Assembly: GCF_009707955.1 (NCBI RefSeq)
Contig: NZ_WMDQ01000004.1
Location: forward strand, 460,646-524,645
Direction of reading: 5' to 3'
Source of the DNA: Flavobacterium sp. LC2016-13
Lineage (GTDB): Bacteria > Bacteroidota > Bacteroidia > Flavobacteriales > Flavobacteriaceae
DNA length: 64,000 nucleotides
The position numbers and the translations under genes were made by a program. The notes under the pieces were generated by a model. It searched no databases. It was not told the DNA's origin and saw nothing but the letters and a program-made list of their open reading frames with translations. This document shows positions 9,901-18,974 of this stretch, piece after piece (position 1 is the stretch's first letter; the number at the start of each line of letters is the position of its first letter).

Positions 9901-11434
9901 CGATATTTATTCTATCGAGGATTTATCTCAGTTGATTTACGATTTGAAAAATGCAAACCGTGAAGCGCGTGTAAACGTAAAATTAGTTTCTGAAGTTGGA
10001 GTTGGAACCATTGCTGCCGGTGTTGCCAAAGCAAAAGCTGACGTTATCCTTATTTCTGGTTACGATGGAGGAACTGGTGCTGCACCATTAACTTCATTGC
10101 AACACACAGGTATTCCGTGGGAACTTGGATTGGCAGAAGCCCAACAAACTTTAATCTTAAATGATTTAAGAAGCCGTGTAGTTCTTGAATGTGACGGACA
10201 ATTGAAAACTGGTCGTGATGTTGCGATTGCTGCATTATTAGGAGCTGAAGAATTTGGTTTTGCTACTGCCCCACTTGTAGCTTCAGGTTGTATCATGATG
10301 AGAGCTTGTCACTTAAATACTTGCCCGGTTGGTATTGCAACTCAGGATCCTGAATTGAGAAAAAATTTCAAAGGAACTCCGGAGCACGTAATCAACTTCA
10401 TGTATTTTATCGCTGAAGAATTAAGAGAAATCATGGCACAATTAGGTTTTAGAACCTTAAAAGAAATGGTTGGTCAGTCACAAAAATTAAATGTGAACAA
10501 AGCGATCAAACATTACAAAGCAAATGGTTTAGATTTATCATCAATTCTATACAAACCGGAAAAAGCTAAAACGGTTCCAAATCACAATACAACAGAGCAA
10601 GATCACCAACTTGAAAATGTATTGGATTTTGCGATCATCAAAGAAGCAATTCCATCTATTTATAGAAAAGAAAAAACAAGAGTTACGTTTAAAATTAAAA
10701 ATACAGACCGTTCTGTAGGTGCTATTTTGAGTAATGAAATCTCAAAAATATATGGCGCACAAGGATTACCTGATGACACTATTTTAGTTGATTTTGAAGG
10801 TTCTGCCGGACAAAGTTTTGGTGCTTTTGCAACAAACGGATTGTCATTTAAAATTCACGGAAACTGTAATGATTATTTAGGAAAAGGGCTGTCCGGAGGA
10901 AAACTAATTGTTAAAGTCCCTCCTACTGCAACCTTCAAACCTGAAGACAATATCATTATCGGAAACGTTGCCCTTTACGGAGCTATCACCGGAGAGGCTT
11001 ATATTAATGGAATAGCCGGAGAACGTTTTTGTGTAAGAAATTCTGGAGCAACAGCCGTTGTTGAAGGAATTGGAGATCACGGATGCGAATACATGACCGG
11101 TGGTACAGTGGTTGTTTTAGGAAAAACAGGTAGAAACTTCGCAGCTGGTATGAGCGGTGGTGTAGCTTATGTTTATGATCCGAAACAAAAATTCGATTCG
11201 ACAGTATGTAACATGGAAATGGTTGCATTTGACCCAATCGAAGAAGATGATGTCATCAAACTAAGACGCTTGATTAGAAATCATTCATTGTACACCAGCA
11301 GTCCATTAGCAAAAAGAATTTTAGCAGACTGGGAAAATGAGCAGAAACATTTCGTAAAAGTAATGCCAACTGATTACAAAAAAGCATTACAACGAATTGC
11401 AGAAGAGAAAAAAATAGAAGAATTAATAGCTTAA
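6920..11434 (+). CDS. gltB: Glutamate synthase large (alpha) subunit
   Basis: Makes two glutamates from glutamine and 2-oxoglutarate with electrons from the GltD subunit. The N-terminus has a short propeptide followed by Cys18 in HDNCGAGF; cleavage before this Cys makes the Ntn-type glutaminase nucleophile. The central and FMN domains follow ([19 protein letters not shown]-type loop [11 protein letters not shown]). Cys1124, Cys1130 and Cys1135 in [16 protein letters not shown] are the 3Fe-4S ligands. The C-terminal GXGXG beta-helix domain contains [10 protein letters not shown] and [11 protein letters not shown]. Length 1504 is normal. gltD follows after 94 nt, as in most bacterial gltBD operons. 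Confidence 0.98.
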   Translation: MKVKEQGLYLPEFEHDNCGAGFICNLNGIKSNDIIHKALDILIKLEHRGAVSSDGRTGDGAGILFDIPHAFFKKVCDFEIPETREYAVGMLFLPKSKNQVSFCMNAFESTIKDQNLKILGWRDVPVEVENLGQIAAEKEPTVKQVFVSKNGQNLTEQEFNAKLFAARKIAEHAVRGSKTSESHMFYFSSLSTTTIIYKGLLMPEDISRYYVDLKDPDLVTRLALVHQRFSTNTFPSWELAQPFRYMCHNGEINTLRGNVSRMRAREELMQSKVFGDDIKKLFPIILEGKSDSASMDMVVELLLMTGRSLPEAMMMVVPEAWEKHQTMSPEKKAFYEFNACIMEPWDGPASIPFTDGNVIGALLDRNGLRPSRYTLTHSGFVIMSSEIGVLDIDPEDVIQHGRLEPGKMFLVDMNEGRIIEDDEVKKAIVTKRPYKEWLDANLLPLAKVPYTNNPTPVEKLDFQTRQRLFGYTIEDLKTIINPMGGQGAEAISSMGNDTPLAVLSDQPQLLYNYFKQLFAQVTNPPLDGIREEIITDISLAVGGDFNIFEIESKQCKKLKIQNPVISNEDLDKIRNIDHADFKSATISTLYKIEKGVNGLERALEKCVQATFKAVSEGCNVIILSDRGVSEQLAPIPMLLACSYIHHSLNILQVRSKFGIIIESAEPREPHHFALLFGYGASAINPYMVNEIIHDQVNQGFIKGVKADYAIVNYNKAIAKGIVKIMNKIGISTLHSYRAAQIFEILGLNKTFTSKYFPYTPSRIEGIGLMEVEKEVKKRFQKAFPNSKVANLLPLEIGGIYRWRRGGEKHMFNPTTISKLQQAVRLNSPESYKEYSNMVNEQSSNLMTIRGMFEFNNLDPISIDEVEPWTEIVKKFKTGAMSYGSISREAHENLAIAMNRIGGKSNSGEGGEDPKRFQKEINGDSRNSAIKQVASGRFGVSINYLTNAKEIQIKMAQGAKPGEGGQLPGEKVVPWIAETRNSTPYVGLISPPPHHDIYSIEDLSQLIYDLKNANREARVNVKLVSEVGVGTIAAGVAKAKADVILISGYDGGTGAAPLTSLQHTGIPWELGLAEAQQTLILNDLRSRVVLECDGQLKTGRDVAIAALLGAEEFGFATAPLVASGCIMMRACHLNTCPVGIATQDPELRKNFKGTPEHVINFMYFIAEELREIMAQLGFRTLKEMVGQSQKLNVNKAIKHYKANGLDLSSILYKPEKAKTVPNHNTTEQDHQLENVLDFAIIKEAIPSIYRKEKTRVTFKIKNTDRSVGAILSNEISKIYGAQGLPDDTILVDFEGSAGQSFGAFATNGLSFKIHGNCNDYLGKGLSGGKLIVKVPPTATFKPEDNIIIGNVALYGAITGEAYINGIAGERFCVRNSGATAVVEGIGDHGCEYMTGGTVVVLGKTGRNFAAGMSGGVAYVYDPKQKFDSTVCNMEMVAFDPIEEDDVIKLRRLIRNHSLYTSSPLAKRILADWENEQKHFVKVMPTDYKKALQRIAEEKKIEELIA

Positions 11435-11440
11435 TTAAAA

Positions 11441-11490
11441 GGTTCTGAGGTACAAAGGTGCAGAGGTGCTAAGTTTTTTAACTCACCTCT
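11441..11490 (+). repeat. Short degenerate GGT-rich repeat in the gltB-gltD gap
   Basis: GGTTCTGAGGTACAAAGG and GTGCAGAGGTGCTAAG are degenerate repeats of one unit. AGAGGTG (11462-11468) can pair with CACCTCT (11484-11490). Similar AGGTTC/CAAAGG strings occur near 46340 (reverse) and 53950. Confidence 0.5.
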
Positions 11491-11528
11491 CACATTTTAC
11501 AACTCACAACTAAATTTATTTAAATGTC

Positions 11529-12983
11529 ATGGGTAAAATAGGCGGATTTAAAGAATATAACAGAGCCGACGAAAGTAATTTAGCAGTAGCAGAACGTGTT
11601 TCAAACTACAACGAATTTACTATTCCGTTAGCAAAAGATAAAGTAAAAGAACAAGGCTCAAGATGTATGGATTGTGGTATTCCTTTTTGCCACAGTGGTT
11701 GTCCGTTAGGAAATTTAATTCCTGACTTCAACGACATGGTACATCAGGAAGAATGGCAAAGTGCATTAGAGATTTTACAATCTACTAATAACTTTCCGGA
11801 ATTTACAGGTCGCTTATGCCCTGCTCCATGCGAAAAAGCATGTGTATTAGGAATCATCAAAGATCCTGTTTCAATCGAAAACATCGAGAAAAACATTGTT
11901 GAAATTGGTTTTGCAGAAGGCTGGATAAAACCACAAACTCCATTAACCAGAACAGGAAAAACAGTTGCCGTAATTGGTTCAGGTCCTGCAGGATTAGCAG
12001 CAGCACAACAATTAAACAGAGCTGGACACACAGTTACTGTTTTTGAAAGAGATAACGCTATTGGAGGTTTATTACGCTACGGAATTCCGAATTTCAAACT
12101 AGAAAAAGGAATCATCGACAGACGTGTAGCTATTCTTGAAGCAGAAGGAATCACTTTTAAAACCAATGTAAATGTTGGTGTTAACTTTAGTGTAGCAGAA
12201 TTAAACACTTTCGATTCTATCGTTTTATGCGGAGGAGCAACAGAAAGAAGAAGTTTGCCAACTAAAGGAATCGAAAGTAAAGGCGTTGTTCAGGCAATGG
12301 ATTTCTTAACACAACAAACTAAAGTTGTATTTGGAGAGTCAATTCCAGACCAAATTAAAGCAACCGGAAAAGATGTAATCGTTATTGGTGGTGGAGATAC
12401 AGGTTCAGACTGTATTGGAACTTCAAACAGACACGGAGCAAAATCGGTAACTAACTTTGAGATTTTACCAAAACCTCCGGTTGGAAGAAGCGAGTCAACT
12501 CCTTGGCCTTTCTGGCCGTTGCAGTTAAAAACCTCATCTTCTCACGAAGAAGGCTGCGACAGAAACTGGTTAATCAATACTAAAGAATTCATTTCTAATG
12601 ATAAAGGTGAATTAACCGGATTAAAAACTGTTGAAGTAGCATGGAAAATGACTCCAGGTCAACGTCCAGAATTAATCGAAAAAGAAGGTTCAGAAAAAAT
12701 CTGGCCTTGCGACTTAGCTTTATTGGCTTTAGGATTTACAGGTCCTGAAAAAACATTAAGCGAGCAATTAGGTCTTGAAATCGATATGAGAAACAACTAT
12801 AAAGCTAAAAATTATCAAACAAATGTTCCTCACATTTTCACTGCTGGTGATATGCGAAGAGGACAATCGTTGATTGTTTGGGCTATTTCAGAAGGTCGCG
12901 AAGCAGCAAGAGAAGTAGATTTGTTCTTAATGGGCTCTACAAACTTGCCAACCAAAGGAAACGGAGACTTACCGAGTTTGTAA
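11529..12983 (+). CDS. gltD: Glutamate synthase small (beta) subunit
   Basis: NADPH-oxidising FAD/Fe-S subunit that supplies electrons to GltB. The N-terminal Cys-rich region CMDCGIPFCHSGCPLGN and the later RLCPAPCEKACVLG hold the 4Fe-4S ligands. GSGPAGLAAAQQL near residue 150 binds FAD and GGGDTGSDCIG near residue 289 binds NADPH. TAGDMRRGQSLIVWAISEGR near the C-terminus is the conserved closing FAD segment. 484 residues is the usual length. A terminator follows. The ATG at 11529 fits the family N-terminus; an out-of-frame ATG at 11524 is ignored. Confidence 0.97.
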   Translation: MGKIGGFKEYNRADESNLAVAERVSNYNEFTIPLAKDKVKEQGSRCMDCGIPFCHSGCPLGNLIPDFNDMVHQEEWQSALEILQSTNNFPEFTGRLCPAPCEKACVLGIIKDPVSIENIEKNIVEIGFAEGWIKPQTPLTRTGKTVAVIGSGPAGLAAAQQLNRAGHTVTVFERDNAIGGLLRYGIPNFKLEKGIIDRRVAILEAEGITFKTNVNVGVNFSVAELNTFDSIVLCGGATERRSLPTKGIESKGVVQAMDFLTQQTKVVFGESIPDQIKATGKDVIVIGGGDTGSDCIGTSNRHGAKSVTNFEILPKPPVGRSESTPWPFWPLQLKTSSSHEEGCDRNWLINTKEFISNDKGELTGLKTVEVAWKMTPGQRPELIEKEGSEKIWPCDLALLALGFTGPEKTLSEQLGLEIDMRNNYKAKNYQTNVPHIFTAGDMRRGQSLIVWAISEGREAAREVDLFLMGSTNLPTKGNGDLPSL

Positions 12984-13010
12984 TTCCGATAAACAACATA
13001 ACTACTAACA

Positions 13011-13047
13011 AACCCTTGAATTTATATTCAGGGGTTTTGTTTTTTAT
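13011..13047 (+). terminator. Terminator of gltBD
   Basis: AACCCTTGAA (13011-13020) pairs with TTCAGGGGTT (13027-13036), including one G-U pair, with a 6-nt loop and a T-rich tail to 13047. Confidence 0.75.
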
Positions 13048-13074
13048 GTCAATAATCAAACGATCTCTATTTCA

Positions 13075-13106
13075 ACATAGCCCGTGGTTGAAACCACGGG
13101 CTATGT
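13075..13106. repeat. Palindromic intergenic element, AGCCCGTGGTT type
   Basis: Perfect 15-nt arms (13075-13089 and 13092-13106) with a 2-nt centre; G+C-rich compared with its surroundings. It lies after the gltD terminator, so it is probably a REP-like repeat and not a terminator. Confidence 0.75.
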
Positions 13107-13180
13107 TTTGAGCATTTTGAGAAAATTAAAAATTCGTGGCAAAAAAAATGTTTTGAAGCATCACAATTGGTGTTTTAATA

Positions 13181-13249
13181 AACATAGTTCCCGCTTTCGG
13201 CTATATCTCTCCGTTTCACTACGAGGATACCGCCTCAATCGGGGCTAAA
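13181..13249 (-). repeat. TAGCCCnGAT element, copy C
   Basis: On the minus strand this reads TAGCCCCGATTGAGGCGGTA (13247 downward), TCC, a short variable loop, GATATAG, then GAAAGCGGGA. This is the same ordered frame as the copies at 22671 and 27989, with a different centre. The 3' portion conserved in those copies (GCTCCTGAAATTTA) is missing here. Confidence 0.75.
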
Positions 13250-13436
13250 TACAATCATTTGGTTTCTTTTAAAATAGAAAAAATCCATCTAATCAATTAA
13301 ATCTGTGGCAAAAAAACTTTGTATCTTAGCATCTAAGAACCTTAGCATCTTTTAAGAGGTTACAAAAATTCGAAATAAAGCACTTTTTGTTTAAAAACAA
13401 ACAATTTGTTACAATTTGTTATTTTTCTACAAAAAA

Positions 13437-13467
13437 TTTGCTGTTAGTCAAAAGTGTAATAACTTTG
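13437..13467 (+). promoter_or_regulatory. Promoter of lysA (TTTG - 19 nt - TAACTTTG)
   Basis: TTTG at 13437-13440 and TAACTTTG at 13460-13467, 19 nt apart, match the Bacteroidota -33/-7 consensus. Transcription would start near 13473, which puts the lysA start at 13485 and rules out the longer open frame beginning at 13416. Confidence 0.8.
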
Positions 13468-13484
13468 CTCAAAATAGTTTAAAA

Positions 13485-14708
13485 ATGCAAGCAAAAGATT
13501 TACTGCAGTTAGCAGACCAATTTGGAAGTCCATTATATGTTTATGATGCCGAAAAAATCCAATCTCAGTACAATAGATTAACAAAAGCTTTCTCTAAGGT
13601 AGAAAACTTAAGAGTTAATTACGCCATGAAGGCATTGTCTAACGTTGCGATTCTTCAGTTATTAAAGAACATGGGATCTGGTTTAGACACTGTATCAATT
13701 CAAGAAGTTTTATTAGGACTTCATGCTGGCTATGATCCTGACAAAATTTTCTTTACACCAAACGGCGTTTCTCTTGAAGAAATCGAAGAAGTTGCCGCAA
13801 TGGGTGTACAAATCAATATTGACAACTTATCTATTCTGGAGCAATTCGGAACAAAATATCCACAAATTCCGGTATGTATTCGTATCAATCCACACGTAAT
13901 GGCGGGTGGAAATGCTAATATTTCTGTAGGACATATCGATAGTAAATTCGGAATTTCGGTACATCAAATTCCGCATATATTGCGAATTGTAGAAAATACA
14001 AAAATGAGTATTGTTGGAATTCACATGCACACAGGATCTGATATTTTAGATATCGAAGTATTCTTGTATGCTGCTGAAATCTTGTTTGATACTGCAAAAC
14101 ACTTCAAAGATTTAGAATTTTTAGATTTCGGAAGCGGATTCAAAGTTCCTTACAAAAAAGACGATATCGAAACTGATATCGAAGAATTAGGTAAAAAATT
14201 ATCAAAAAGATTCAATTCTTTCTGTGCAGAATATGGAAGAGATTTAACCTTGATTTTCGAACCAGGGAAATTTTTGGTGAGTGAAGCAGGTTTCTTCTTA
14301 GCAAAAGTAAACGTAGTAAAACAAACAACATCAACCGTTTTTGCCGGAGTTGATAGTGGTTTCAACCACTTAATTCGCCCAATGTTTTACGGTTCACAAC
14401 ATTATATCGAAAACATCTCAAACCCAAAAGGAAAAGAGCGTTTTTACTCAGTTGTAGGATACATTTGCGAAACTGATACTTTTGCCAACAACCGCAAAAT
14501 TTCGGAAATTACAGAAGGTGATATTCTTGCTTTCAGAAACGCCGGAGCATACTGTTTTTCAATGTCTTCAAACTACAATTCAAGATACAAACCAGCCGAA
14601 GTTCTTTGGATGAACGGAAAAGGAATCTTGATTCGTGCACACGAAACATTCGAAGATTTACTTAAAAATCAAATTCCGTTGCCACAAGAAGTTGCTGCAA
14701 CAGTTTAA
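13485..14708 (+). CDS. lysA: Diaminopimelate decarboxylase
   Basis: PLP-dependent last step of lysine biosynthesis (meso-DAP to lysine). Fold-type III: NYAMKALSN holds the PLP lysine (Lys49 from this start), HMHTGSD binds PLP phosphate, EPGKFLVSEAG and the late CETDTF supply active-site residues from the partner subunit. Length from the chosen ATG is 407 residues, normal for the family. An in-frame ATG 23 codons upstream is rejected because it lies upstream of or within the promoter. It is preceded by an A-rich leader and followed by a terminator. Confidence 0.95.
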   Translation: MQAKDLLQLADQFGSPLYVYDAEKIQSQYNRLTKAFSKVENLRVNYAMKALSNVAILQLLKNMGSGLDTVSIQEVLLGLHAGYDPDKIFFTPNGVSLEEIEEVAAMGVQINIDNLSILEQFGTKYPQIPVCIRINPHVMAGGNANISVGHIDSKFGISVHQIPHILRIVENTKMSIVGIHMHTGSDILDIEVFLYAAEILFDTAKHFKDLEFLDFGSGFKVPYKKDDIETDIEELGKKLSKRFNSFCAEYGRDLTLIFEPGKFLVSEAGFFLAKVNVVKQTTSTVFAGVDSGFNHLIRPMFYGSQHYIENISNPKGKERFYSVVGYICETDTFANNRKISEITEGDILAFRNAGAYCFSMSSNYNSRYKPAEVLWMNGKGILIRAHETFEDLLKNQIPLPQEVAATV

Positions 14709-14737
14709 AATAAAAAAAAAGAGAATATCACTCGAAG

Positions 14738-14769
14738 TCCCGTTTCTTAATTGAGGCGGGATTTTTTTT
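14738..14769 (+). terminator. Terminator of lysA
   Basis: TCCCGTTTC (14738-14746) pairs with GAGGCGGGA (14753-14761), with two G-U pairs and a 6-nt loop, followed by eight T residues. Confidence 0.8.
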
Positions 14770-14811
14770 ATTTTAGATTTTAGAGTTCAGATTTTAGATT
14801 GGTAAACGTTT

Positions 14812-14874
14812 GTCAGGCTGAGCGAAGTCGAAGTCTCAGTCCAATTTTGTCATTTCTCCTCCGTCGAAATGACA
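14812..14874. repeat. GTCAGGCTGAGCG repeat arm plus GTCATTTC hairpin
   Basis: 14812-14833 equals one 22-nt arm of the palindrome found at 32709-32780. Instead of the matching arm it is followed by a different hairpin, TGTCATTTC (14848-14856) and GAAATGACA (14866-14874). It looks like a composite of two repeat families. Confidence 0.7.
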
Positions 14875-15032
14875 CAAAATGCCGAATAACAACATTTAAA
14901 AACATAACCAACTCATTATAAACAACTAATAATCTTAAAAATACTTCAAAAAATAATTAAAAATCACAAAAACTCGATTTTTTTTGTAATTTTAAGCTTA
15001 CTAAATACGTTTTAATTTCAAATTGTTTTACT

Positions 15033-15959
15033 ATGAAATTTTACACCGTAATTTTTTTTAGCATACTTTCTATTTCCTGTTTTTCTCAGAATGATAGTCT
15101 AAAAATAAAAAAAGACAATCGATTTAAAGTAGCAGGTTCTGTACTTGCAGACAGTTTTCTTAGTGTTCCCGGTGATTTTTCAGCAATGGGACACACTATT
15201 TCAAGTGATTGGAAAAGAACAGCTATTTATACCGCAGGAATAATTGGTCTAATTGCCGTTGACAAACAAACTACAGGTTTTTTGCACGATCACATAGAAC
15301 CTAATATTGATTATAGTTTACCAAAAATCAAAAGCACAATTCCTCATGTAATCGGCACCGACTCTTATATTGTTTACCCAATTATTGGACTATATGCGGG
15401 TTCTCTAATTATTAATAACAAAAAAGGACAAGTTGTCGCTGTTAATGCCGTTAAATCTTTAGCGTATTCTTATGTCATAACTCAAATAGTTCTAAAAACT
15501 ATATCTTCAAGAAACAGGCCTCAAAGAAAAATAAACGATGATAATCCTGTTGTAGAGCCCTGGACAAAAAATCCGTGGGATTTTGGAAACTTCCATCATA
15601 TCCACCTTACGCATGGAGGGAGCGGCACTTCATTCCCTTCTTTTCATTCTACCTCTTATTTTGCTGTTGCCAAAGTATTTCAAATGGAATACAACAACTA
15701 TTGGATACCTTATACATTTGTAACTGTGGTATTTCTTTCAAATATAAAAAGTCATGACCATTGGGTTTCAGACTTATTAGTAGGCGGATTAGTCGGTACC
15801 ATAATCGGGCGATCGATAGTAATTAGCAGTCGTAAGCAAATCGCAAAAAATGAATCTAGTGCTTTTAACGACAATCCTAAAAAATTTAAAATGCACAAAC
15901 AATTAATTCCGCAAATTTCAAATTCTATGATTGGACTTCATTTTATTGGAACTTTTTGA
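15033..15959 (+). CDS. PAP2-family phosphatase, membrane/periplasmic
   Basis: A signal peptide covers residues 1-19 (SISCFSQ) and several hydrophobic segments follow. Acid-phosphatase motifs are in order: KTISSRNRP (155-163, matches K-x6-RP), SFPSFHS (200-206, matches PSxH) and SNIKSHDHWVSD (236-247). The last motif is usually SR-x5-H-x3-D; here the Arg position is Asn237. Likely substrates for this class are lipid or undecaprenyl phosphates, but none can be assigned. It stands alone, with spacers on both sides. Confidence 0.85.
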   Translation: MKFYTVIFFSILSISCFSQNDSLKIKKDNRFKVAGSVLADSFLSVPGDFSAMGHTISSDWKRTAIYTAGIIGLIAVDKQTTGFLHDHIEPNIDYSLPKIKSTIPHVIGTDSYIVYPIIGLYAGSLIINNKKGQVVAVNAVKSLAYSYVITQIVLKTISSRNRPQRKINDDNPVVEPWTKNPWDFGNFHHIHLTHGGSGTSFPSFHSTSYFAVAKVFQMEYNNYWIPYTFVTVVFLSNIKSHDHWVSDLLVGGLVGTIIGRSIVISSRKQIAKNESSAFNDNPKKFKMHKQLIPQISNSMIGLHFIGTF

Positions 15960-16115
15960 ATTCATTATTATAAAAATTTATCAGCGGTTACCTTTTCGTG
16001 AACACAACTCTTATAAACTAAGACAAACCTAATTTGTAAAAAAAATAATCTTAATTATTTAATATATATATTAAATAATATACTTTTATAGAAAATCAAA
16101 CCAAACATTTTATAC

Positions 16116-17186
16116 ATGAAAAAAACTATACTTTATTTTTTATTAGCCTTTTCTTTTTTTTAAATTAATGCACAGGTTAGTGCTTATACGTTTTCTCAAA
16201 GTACTAGTACATATAACCAAATTACGACAGGAACAATTTTAGGGGTCATCAGAAATGAAGATCAAAATTTTTTAAATCCAGCAAATCTTTCTGGTGGTTC
16301 TACAGAGACGGGAGTAGGGTTTCCTATAGGATTTGATTTTACTTTTAATGGAGTTGTTTTTGACAGAGTGGGAGTTAATGTTAATGGATGGATTTCGTTG
16401 GGCCAAAGTTCCCTAACACCTTCTGTAGATATGAAGACAACTTCAGCGACACATTTGTACTCTGTTTTATCTTCAACGTATGTTTCAACTCCTACATATT
16501 TAAGAAATAGAATTGCCGGATTTCACGCTGACTTAAGTGGTGTAGTTAATCAAACAAATTCATCTTTATCTTCAAATTTAAGAATTGCTACAATTGGAAC
16601 TGCTCCTAATCGTGCCTTAATTGTGCAATGGACTAATTATAAATATTATGGTTATACTACTGGTTGTAATTTTGATTTTCAAATTATATTAAATGAAACA
16701 TCAAATGTAGTTGATGTAGTGTATGGTTTCATGCAATTTACTCAAAGCAGTTCGTTTGCTCAAGTTGGATTGGGTGGTACTGAAAGTAGTGATTTTAACG
16801 TGCGAAAAACTTTTCTTGTTAATGATTGGAACAAAACAGTACCCTCAACAGACAATGATAGTTATTGCTATACCAATCAACAAGTTATTAAGCCTGTAAG
16901 TGGCACTAAATTTTCATGGACACCAAATAAAAACTTAAGTACACCAACTTTCGATTTATCAGATTTGGATGTTTATCCAAACCCTGTATCTAATATTTTA
17001 AATTTAAATTATAAAGATATAATTACGAATATAAAAATAGTCAATTTACTTGGGCAGGAAATAATTAATAAGAATGTAAACTCCAATAGTGAACAAGTCG
17101 ATATGTCACAATTACTATCTGGCGTTTATATTGCTAAAATTTCTATTGATAATTCTGTTCGAACATTTAAAGTTATAAAAAAATAA
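16116..17186 (+). pseudogene. Type IX-secreted protein with a stop codon in its signal peptide
   Basis: Reading from ATG 16116 gives MKKTILYFLLAFSFF, then TAA at 16161-16163, then INAQVSAYTFSQ in the same frame, continuing open to 17186. With a sense codon at that stop (for example TTA, Leu) the N-terminus would be a standard signal peptide ending INAQ. The body contains Gly/Asn-rich beta-strand-like sequence (VGVNVNGWISLGQSS). The last 75 residues form a type IX sorting domain: DLDVYPNPVSN, KIVNLLGQEI and LLSGVYIAKIS, ending KVIKK. A T8 run precedes the stop, but slippage by one base would not restore the frame, so a point nonsense change fits better. Translation from the internal ATG at 16368 would lack an export signal. 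Confidence 0.8.
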
Positions 17187-17209
17187 TTTAATTTTTTATT
17201 CTTAATTTG

Positions 17210-17237
17210 AAGTCTCGATTTTTCGAGACTTTTTTTA
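17210..17237 (+). terminator. Terminator after the type IX cargo gene
   Basis: Perfect arms AAGTCTCGA (17210-17218) and TCGAGACTT (17223-17231), TTTT loop and T-run. Confidence 0.85.
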
Positions 17238-17598
17238 TGCACATAATAACTGTTTCAAAAAAGTGATTTATAAAAATAAGAGAAAAACTAAAACAAATCT
17301 GTTTTTTGTGTAAAATGAGAAGATGAACTTCGCTCTTCGAAGTATTTTAATGAAACTTAATTACTCTGTGAATCCCACTGATCTCATAATAAAAACATTA
17401 AGAAAAACTGTAGAAATCCAAAATAACAATAGAATCCCCCAGCTAACGCTAGCGCTAGCGATGAGGATAAATTCTTGCTAAACAAAGATTAATTCTTATC
17501 AGAAAAAACGTATTTTTGTTTCATTCAAATAAAAAAAATAGCACCCCAAGAAAAACCCATCTTTTTCATCAACCACAAATTTTTCAAAAAATTTTAAA
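17238..17598. other. Intergenic stretch before the XRE regulator
   Basis: No convincing gene. The only conspicuous structure is the palindrome at 17447-17460; the rest is A+T-rich spacer. Confidence 0.5.
17447..17460. repeat. Perfect 14-nt palindrome CGCTAGCGCTAGCG
   Basis: Self-complementary GCTAGC doublet, 150 nt upstream of a DNA-binding regulator; a possible operator, but nothing shows binding. Confidence 0.4.
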
Positions 17599-17606
17599 TA
17601 CCTTTG
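17599..17606 (+). promoter_or_regulatory. Candidate -7 box TACCTTTG for the XRE gene
   Basis: Matches TAnnTTTG but ends only 4 nt before the ATG at 17611. If used, the mRNA would be leaderless or nearly so. No clear -33 TTTG. Confidence 0.45.
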
Positions 17607-17610
17607 AAGT

Positions 17611-18003
17611 ATGAGCACAGCAGAAAAACCAAAACATATTGGCAGAAATATTAGCCGAATCAGGGAACTTCGTGGAATGAAACAAGAAGCACTTGCACAG
17701 GCAATTGGTTCAAATCAGCAAGCTATTTCTGGTATTGAAGGAAGTGAAACCGTTGATGAAACAAAACTTGTAAATATTGCAGAAGCACTTGGCGTTACGG
17801 TAGAAGCTATCAAAAGTTTTTCAGAAGAAAATGTATTTAATTATTTTAATACTTTTAATGAATCTGTTACAAACAGCAATTTTGGTCACAATAATATTTG
17901 CAATTTCAATCCTCTTGATAAAGTTGTTGAACTTTACGAACGTTTGGTTCAGGCTGAAAAAGAAAAAGTTGAGTACTTAGAAAAATTATATAAAGGGAAA
18001 TAA
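17611..18003 (+). CDS. XRE/Cro-CI family transcriptional regulator
   Basis: Residues 8-67 form a helix-turn-helix of the Cro/CI type: IGRNISRIRELRGMKQEALA, then IGSNQQAISGIEG as recognition helix, then LVNIAEALGVTVEAIKSF. After a polar Asn-rich linker (residues 70-100), the C-terminal 30 residues are strongly charged and heptad-like (VVELYERLVQAEKEKVEYLE), probably a dimerising coiled coil. The target is unknown. There is no toxin or phage gene next to it. It ends with its own terminator, so it is probably monocistronic. Confidence 0.88.
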   Translation: MSTAEKPKHIGRNISRIRELRGMKQEALAQAIGSNQQAISGIEGSETVDETKLVNIAEALGVTVEAIKSFSEENVFNYFNTFNESVTNSNFGHNNICNFNPLDKVVELYERLVQAEKEKVEYLEKLYKGK

Positions 18004-18027
18004 TTCCTTGAAAATAGAAAATATTAA

Positions 18028-18063
18028 AAAAGCACAAATATCTTATTATTTTGTGCTTTTTTT
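18028..18063 (+). terminator. Terminator after the XRE gene
   Basis: Arms AAAAGCACAAA (18028-18038) and TTTGTGCTTTT (18050-18060), perfect, followed by T residues. Confidence 0.8.
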
Positions 18064-18139
18064 GTTTTATCAAAAATGAAAACTCTAAAATTATAACACA
18101 AAAAAAGATTACTTTAGTATCGTTATTAACCCTCAAATA

Positions 18140-18505
18140 ATGAAACCACGATTACGAATCTTTATCTATCCATTACTTGCAGTATTGTACTTTTCTTCAA
18201 CATTCCTTTTTATTTATATTGATACTCAACTGCAAATTTATGAGCTCTTTATTACAGTTCCGTGCGGATTTATTATTATAAATATCTTTTATACTTTTCT
18301 AGTCTTAAAACTAAAACCGTTTTTAAATATCTTAAGCGCCGTAATTATCCCTTTTTTGAGTTTATTTTTGGCATTAAAATTTAGCGATTTACATATATTC
18401 TCTCGTTACGACGCCTATGATATAGGCACAACTATAATTGCTAATGCTGTTTTCCCAATTATGTTTTGGGAAATTATTTATCAGATAAAAATTAGAAAAA
18501 CATGA
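18140..18505 (+). CDS. Small multi-pass membrane protein, paralogue A
   Basis: 121 residues with four hydrophobic segments; function unknown. It closely resembles the product at 18975-19334: both start MKP(R/Q)xRI, share LSLFLALKF(S/T)(D/N)LH, and end with MFWEIIYQIKIRK or IFWEIVYQVKIRK. The stop overlaps the next start by 4 nt (ATGA), indicating translational coupling to the secreted protein downstream. Confidence 0.75.
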   Translation: MKPRLRIFIYPLLAVLYFSSTFLFIYIDTQLQIYELFITVPCGFIIINIFYTFLVLKLKPFLNILSAVIIPFLSLFLALKFSDLHIFSRYDAYDIGTTIIANAVFPIMFWEIIYQIKIRKT

Positions 18506-18933
18506 AAAAAACAATCCTGATATTATTCCTTTTATTACTTCCTTTTTATTCAAAAAGCAGTCCTTTAGATACAATTTCAACCTGGAAAGTTTATTACAAT
18601 AATTCGTTGATCAAAAATTTAAACGAAATTGTAGACAATTCAATTGTAATCAAAAGTAAAGAATATAAAACCGGAGATTATTTGGCAATTCAATATTTTG
18701 ATGATATGCCATGTCAAGACTGCAAGTATTCTTTTGTCGTAATTGGCGAAGGAAAATTAGAAGTTTCAAGAATAGAATCTAAAGGAAAAAACAAACTAAT
18801 TAAGATTAATCTAAAAGAACTTATGGATTTTCGTCATACTACTAATCAACCGTCGTTTGTAATTTATTTATATGGATTAGATGATAAAAACAAAAACAAC
18901 GGAAAGAGATTAGTAACTCTAAAAATAGATTAA
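18502..18933 (+). CDS. Secreted protein of unknown function
   Basis: Residues 1-19 are a signal peptide (MKKTILILFLLLLPFYSKS). The mature 124 residues contain a CQDC pair near residue 74 (MPCQDCKYSF), which could bind metal or form a disulfide. Family not recognised. It lies between the two paralogous membrane proteins and overlaps the first by 4 nt. Confidence 0.7.
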   Translation: MKKTILILFLLLLPFYSKSSPLDTISTWKVYYNNSLIKNLNEIVDNSIVIKSKEYKTGDYLAIQYFDDMPCQDCKYSFVVIGEGKLEVSRIESKGKNKLIKINLKELMDFRHTTNQPSFVIYLYGLDDKNKNNGKRLVTLKID

Positions 18934-18974
18934 TTGTCTCTGAACTCAATAAAAAACAAATAACAAAAATATCT

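Noticed and set aside
12878..13111. Frame overlapping the gltD end and running through a palindrome
   Set aside because: Most of it overlaps gltD in another frame and the rest is terminator and repeat DNA.
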